DNA from: Actinomycetota bacterium
GTDB taxonomy: Bacteria > Actinomycetota > Thermoleophilia > Gaiellales > Gaiellaceae
Assembly: GCA_013821525.1 (NCBI GenBank)
Contig: JACDGR010000097.1
Span: 1-10,105 of the forward strand
Length of the DNA: 10,105 nucleotides
Direction: 5' to 3'
Shown here: one piece after another, positions 7,478-10,105 of the stretch
Numbering within the stretch: the first letter of the stretch is position 1
Layout of the letters: every line of letters begins with the position of its first letter
Program-made: the position numbers and the translations under genes
The notes under the pieces: generated by a model
Told to the model about the DNA's origin: nothing
Database searches by the model: none
The model's input: only the letters and a program-made list of their open reading frames with translations

Positions 7478-7660
7478 ATGGAGCTGACTTTCGGCCCGCG
7501 CGTGAGAGACCGGACGAGCGCTCGGACCGGGTCGCTGCGTTATCGACTCGTCGGCCTCGCGGGTAACGACCGGGACACGCTCGAGGTCGCCAACGTGGTC
7601 GAGTCCGAAGATCCTCGGTTCCGCGGGTACATCGTCGTTCGTCCGAACCTGCATCCCTGA
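7478..7660 (+). CDS. Possible small protein, 60 residues, unrecognised
   Basis: This frame reads MELTFGPRVRDRTS at its start and ends GYIVVRPNLHP, and resembles no family I know. The second half, from about residue 24, uses G/C-ending codons typical of the real genes nearby and has a plausible strand-rich pattern (DTLEVANVVESEDPRFRGYIVV). The first half is Arg-rich and less convincing. The ATG at 7478 has no ribosome-binding site and no TANNNT at leaderless spacing; the frame is open upstream only to a stop at 7418-7420. It could be a genuine short gene, the remnant of a longer one, or non-coding leader upstream of rplY, whose promoter starts at its stop codon. Confidence 0.4.
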   Translation: MELTFGPRVRDRTSARTGSLRYRLVGLAGNDRDTLEVANVVESEDPRFRGYIVVRPNLHP

Positions 7661-7684
7661 CCGCGCACCCCGAGTCGCTACAAT
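7657..7684 (+). promoter_or_regulatory. Predicted rplY promoter (leaderless type)
   Basis: CTGACC (7657-7662, four of six matches to TTGACA) and TACAAT (7679-7684) are separated by 16 bp, the best -35/-10 pair in the window. TACAAT ends exactly 8 nt before the GTG start of rplY at 7693, implying a leaderless rplY-pth message. The -35 overlaps the stop codon of the preceding 60-residue ORF. Confidence 0.6.
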
Positions 7685-7692
7685 CGCCGACC

Positions 7693-8394
7693 GTGGCCGG
7701 AGAGCGCCATACGTTGACGGTCCAGAAGCGCGAGCTACTGGGGTCGTCGGAGTCTCGCCGCCTGCGCAAGCAGGGGCTGATCCCCGGCGTGCTCTACGGC
7801 CGGGAGGAGCCGGTCGCGATTGCGATCCCCGAGCGGCTGCTGCGTGGCGCCCTCACGACCCGCGGCGGCCTGAACGCCGTGCTCGACGTCGTCGTCGAGG
7901 GCGGTAAGCGGCACTCCTCGGTGCTCAAGGAGTTCCAGCAGGATCCGGTGCGCGGCCACATCACGCACGTGGATCTGCAAGAGGTCCGCCTCGATCAGCC
8001 GATTCACGCGACCGTGCCGCTGACGCTCCACGGAGAGCCAGCGGGCGTCAAGGAGGGTGGCGTCCTTGCCCAGGGGGTCAACGAGCTGAACGTCGAGGCG
8101 CTTCCGATGGAGGTGCCCGAGCACATCGAGGCCGACGTCTCGGAGCTTCAGATCGGCGACACGCTACGGCTCTCGGCGATCACACCGCCTGCAGGTGTGA
8201 CGCTGCTGGACGATCTCGAAGAGACCGTTCTCGCAACCGTCACCGCTCCGATCCGCGAAGAGGATCTCGAGCCGGCAGAAGAAGGCGCCGAAGGCGCCGA
8301 GGGCACCGCCGAGGGTGACGAGCCCGCCGGCGAGGGCGAGTCCGGCGACGCCGCGAGCGGCGACGACGGCGAGCCCGGCACCGTCGAGGGCTAG
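7693..8394 (+). CDS. rplY: 50S ribosomal protein bL25, CTC/TL5 form
   Basis: Ribosomal protein that binds 5S rRNA in the 50S subunit; the long form is also known as general stress protein CTC. The 233-residue product has the N-terminal 5S-binding domain (about 1-95; SRRLRKQGLIPGVLYGRE at 21-38, and FQQDPVRGHITHVDLQEV at 81-98 at the domain junction). A C-terminal TL5-type beta domain follows (about 100-186; VPLTLHGEPAGVKEGGVL, 108-125). The tail from about 189 is very acidic (Glu/Asp/Gly/Ala with GAEGAEG), a low-complexity feature common in actinomycete bL25 and unlikely to be folded. The GTG start is supported by the conserved N-terminus and the TACAAT box 8 nt upstream. The stop abuts the pth start, so the two are almost surely co-transcribed. 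Confidence 0.96.
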   Translation: MAGERHTLTVQKRELLGSSESRRLRKQGLIPGVLYGREEPVAIAIPERLLRGALTTRGGLNAVLDVVVEGGKRHSSVLKEFQQDPVRGHITHVDLQEVRLDQPIHATVPLTLHGEPAGVKEGGVLAQGVNELNVEALPMEVPEHIEADVSELQIGDTLRLSAITPPAGVTLLDDLEETVLATVTAPIREEDLEPAEEGAEGAEGTAEGDEPAGEGESGDAASGDDGEPGTVEG

Positions 8395-8997
8395 ATGCGC
8401 CTGTGGCCGCGGCGCCACGGCACGTCGCTCGACCTCCTCGTCGTCGGCCTCGGGAACCCGGGCCGGGAGTACGCGGGCAACCGGCACAACGTGGGGTGGC
8501 TCGTCGTCGACGAGCTCGCGCGCCGTCACGACGGCTCCTGGCGCGGTAAGTTCGACGGCCAGCTGGCGGAGGTGCGGATCGAAGGGCACAAGATCGCACT
8601 GCTCAAGCCGGAGACCTTCATGAACGAGTCGGGCCGGTCCGTGCAGGCGGCGGCGTCGTTTTTCAAACTCGAGCCCGACACCGTGCTCGTCGTGCACGAC
8701 GAGGGCGACCTGGACGTCGGTCGCCTGCAGGCGCGCCTCGGGGGCGGGCTCGCCGGTCACAACGGTCTGCGCTCGGTCGCGAAGCACCTCGGGACGCAGG
8801 ACTTCCTGCGACTGCGGGTCGGGGTCGGGCGGCCCGGCCGGGGCGATCGCCGGCCGCTCGCCGACTACTTGCTCGCCGACTTCGAACCGCACGACGACGC
8901 CGAGCGGCTCATCGCGGCGGCCGCCGACGCGGTCGAGACGCTCGACCGCGACGGCCTCGAGGCCGCCCAGCGCGCGATCAACGGCAAACCCTCGTAA
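8395..8997 (+). CDS. pth: Peptidyl-tRNA hydrolase
   Basis: Releases peptides from peptidyl-tRNA dropped by the ribosome, recycling tRNA. The 200-residue product shows VVGLGNPGREYAGNRHNVGW (16-35) with Asn21 and the catalytic His31, KPETFMNESG (71-80) with Asn77, VVHDEGDLDVG (99-109) with Asp102, and GGLAGHNGLRS (117-127) with Asn123, so all active-site residues are in place. The first 12 residues (MRLWPRRHGTSL) are a basic extension before the core. The ATG follows the rplY stop directly with no gap; GAGGG in the rplY end gives a ribosome site, so translation is probably coupled. The rplY-pth pairing followed by mfd is the usual actinomycete order. Confidence 0.96.
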   Translation: MRLWPRRHGTSLDLLVVGLGNPGREYAGNRHNVGWLVVDELARRHDGSWRGKFDGQLAEVRIEGHKIALLKPETFMNESGRSVQAAASFFKLEPDTVLVVHDEGDLDVGRLQARLGGGLAGHNGLRSVAKHLGTQDFLRLRVGVGRPGRGDRRPLADYLLADFEPHDDAERLIAAAADAVETLDRDGLEAAQRAINGKPS

Positions 8998-9020
8998 CAG
9001 ACGCTACCCGGGCGACAAAG

Positions 9021-9554
9021 GTGCCCCGTGCAGCGCAAACGCGCGCCGTCTGGGCGATCGGCCCGCGAGACCCAGGAGCTCCGGTCGCCGTGTCCTACCC
9101 GCACTCGGGTCGGCGCACGTCGGCGCAGCCCTCGCCGGCACGGAGCAGCCGCCGGGCGGGCCCGCCCCAAGCACCAACCGCGACGCAACTCGTCGCGCAG
9201 GAGCAGGCCGGCGTCGTCCGGTTCGCGCGCAAGCTGCTCGGTGTGCCGTACTCCTACGGTGGAGCATCGCCGGGCAGCGGGTTCGACTGCTCTGGCTTCA
9301 CGCGCTTCGTCTACGCGCACTTCGGCGTCGACCTGCCGCACCTCTCCGTGGCGCAGTTCGACGTCGGGCGGCCGATCGCCAGGGCGTTGCTGCAGCCGGG
9401 AGATCTGGTCTTCTTCGACGGGCTCGGCCACGTGGGCCTCTACATCGGCGGCGGGCGCTTCATCCACGCACCGCACAGCGGCACGAGCGTCTCGGTCGAC
9501 TCGCTCGACGGCTGGTACGCGAGCCGTTACGACGGCGCCCGGCGCCTGATCTGA
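9021..9554 (+). CDS. NlpC/P60 family peptidoglycan endopeptidase
   Basis: Cysteine peptidase domain of the NlpC/P60 type, which usually cuts the gamma-D-Glu to diamino-acid bond in peptidoglycan stems. In the 177-residue product the domain runs from about residue 63 to the end: FARKLLGVPYSYGGASPGSGFDCSGF with the nucleophile Cys90, GHVGLYIGGG with His137, and RFIHAPHSG with His149 as third residue. The N-terminal 60 residues are Pro/Ser/Arg-rich and disordered-looking, with no recognisable signal peptide or lipobox, which is odd for a secreted hydrolase. The GTG at 9021 is the longest sensible start (AAAG just upstream, weak); a start near GTG 9090 is possible. It sits 23 bp after pth and just before mfd. 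Confidence 0.9.
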   Translation: MPRAAQTRAVWAIGPRDPGAPVAVSYPHSGRRTSAQPSPARSSRRAGPPQAPTATQLVAQEQAGVVRFARKLLGVPYSYGGASPGSGFDCSGFTRFVYAHFGVDLPHLSVAQFDVGRPIARALLQPGDLVFFDGLGHVGLYIGGGRFIHAPHSGTSVSVDSLDGWYASRYDGARRLI

Positions 9555-9562
9555 CGAGTACC

Positions 9563-10105
9563 ATGGCGAGCCGGCCGAACCCGCGTGTTCGGCCCGTTGC
9601 CATGGACCGCCCCGTTCTCTACAGCCTCGTCGAGCGCCTCCGAGCGGAGGATCGCCTGACGCAGTTCGCCGCTGCGTTGCCGACCCGTGCGCGTGTCTCC
9701 GAACCGGTCTTGCCGCTCGTGCTCGCCGCGACCTACGAGGAGCTCGGCCGAGGGCTGATCGTGCTGCTGCCCGAGGACGCCGACGCGCGAGACGCGGCTG
9801 AGGCGGCTGCGTGGTACCTCGGCGACGAGTCGGTCGCACTCTTCCCGTCACGCGGCGTTCGCTGGGAGTCCGGCCTCGAGCCACCGCCGCACCTCGTCGG
9901 CGAGCGTGCGCGTGCCCTCGAGGTGCTCGCGCGCGGCGGCCTCGTCTGCGCGTCCGCCTCCGCGGTCGCGGAAGGACTGCCACCGCTCGCGGCTCGTGCT
10001 GCGCCGATCCGTGTCGCGGCCGGCGACGAACCCGGGATCGAGACCCTGAGCGAGCAGTTCGCGTCGGCCGGCTACGAGCGGGTCGAGCGCGTCGAGGAGC
10101 GCGGG
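9563..10105 (+). CDS. mfd: Transcription-repair coupling factor Mfd, N-terminal part (runs off window)
   Basis: The frame stays open to the window edge, giving 181 codons. The sequence (VLYSLVERLRAEDRL, LPLVLAATYEELGRGLIVLLPEDADARDAAEAAAWYLG, VALFPSRGVRWE, ERARALEVLARGGLVCASASAVAEGLPP) matches the pattern of the UvrB-like N-terminal domain of Mfd: a nucleotide-domain-like fold with a degenerate P-loop followed by the conserved 'FP...E' and 'R...L..L' segments. Mfd is an ATP-dependent translocase that removes RNA polymerase stalled at lesions and recruits UvrA. The RNAP-binding and helicase domains lie beyond the window. Two in-frame ATGs exist: 9563, 8 bp after the preceding stop, and 9602, after an 8-bp hairpin. 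Neither has a clear ribosome site. The identity also rests on the pth-mfd neighbourhood typical of actinomycetes. Confidence 0.85.
   Translation, partial: MASRPNPRVRPVAMDRPVLYSLVERLRAEDRLTQFAAALPTRARVSEPVLPLVLAATYEELGRGLIVLLPEDADARDAAEAAAWYLGDESVALFPSRGVRWESGLEPPPHLVGERARALEVLARGGLVCASASAVAEGLPPLAARAAPIRVAAGDEPGIETLSEQFASAGYERVERVEERG
9573..9594. repeat. 8-bp inverted repeat at the mfd start
   Basis: GGCCGAAC (9573-9580) and GTTCGGCC (9587-9594) are perfectly complementary with a 6-nt centre. If mfd starts at 9602, this is a hairpin or operator in its leader; a TACCAT box (9559-9564) would place transcription start near 9571, directly before it. If mfd starts at 9563, it lies in the first codons. 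No U-run follows, so it is a poor terminator. The inner GAAC-N6-GTTC resembles an SOS box, but canonical actinobacterial LexA sites have a 4-bp centre. Confidence 0.45.

Noticed and set aside
8279..8394. Repeats in the 3' end of rplY (GAAGGCGCC units)
   Set aside because: They encode the acidic low-complexity tail typical of this protein and need no separate explanation.
9023..9130. Alternative frame with mild hydrophobicity (RRVLPALGSAHVGAALAG) as a lost signal peptide for the NlpC/P60 gene
   Set aside because: It has no start codon nearby, the hydrophobic core is weak and contains His, and nothing proves a frameshift; kept only as a reason to resequence.

Overview
The window comes from a very GC-rich genome, with strong G/C preference at third codon positions and frequent GTG starts. 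All genes lie on the plus strand and form one housekeeping stretch: metG, tatD, rsmA, ispE, a small membrane protein, tRNA-Gln, glmU, prs, rplY (bL25/CTC), pth, an NlpC/P60 protein and mfd. This order, the bL25 with a C-terminal TL5-type domain and an acidic tail, and the leaderless-type promoters fit an actinomycete. The protein sequences look most like deep-branching Actinomycetota such as Thermoleophilia (Gaiellales or Solirubrobacterales). That placement is an inference and was not tested by any search.

Layout. Positions 1-459 hold no convincing gene; they contain several hairpins and three perfect copies of a 15-bp tandem repeat just upstream of metG. From 474 to 4747 five genes are packed closely or overlap: metG (tRNA charging), tatD (metal-dependent DNase/hydrolase), rsmA (16S rRNA dimethylation), ispE (isoprenoid synthesis, MEP pathway) and an unrecognised 118-residue protein with about four membrane segments. 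A tRNA-Gln(UUG) at 4778-4848 follows. glmU (UDP-GlcNAc synthesis) and prs (PRPP synthesis) then overlap by 26 bp. Positions 7262-7477 form a hairpin-rich intergenic region with a terminator-like long inverted repeat, followed by a doubtful 60-residue ORF. rplY and pth are adjacent with no gap, followed by an NlpC/P60 cell-wall hydrolase and the 5' end of mfd, which runs off the window.

How the genes relate. Most of the window serves translation (MetG, RsmA, bL25, Pth, tRNA-Gln) and envelope precursor supply (IspE for the isoprenoid lipid carrier, GlmU for UDP-GlcNAc, NlpC/P60 for peptidoglycan remodelling), with PRPP synthesis and transcription-coupled repair alongside. The clearest regulatory signal is a TANNNT -10 element placed exactly 8 nt before the start codons of metG, glmU and rplY, which points to leaderless or nearly leaderless transcripts.

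I see no mobile element, CRISPR array, defence system or biosynthetic cluster. I found no clearly new multi-gene system. The points most worth checking are the two structured non-coding stretches, the repeat array before metG, and substitutions in the acetyltransferase domain of GlmU and the PRPP loop of Prs.
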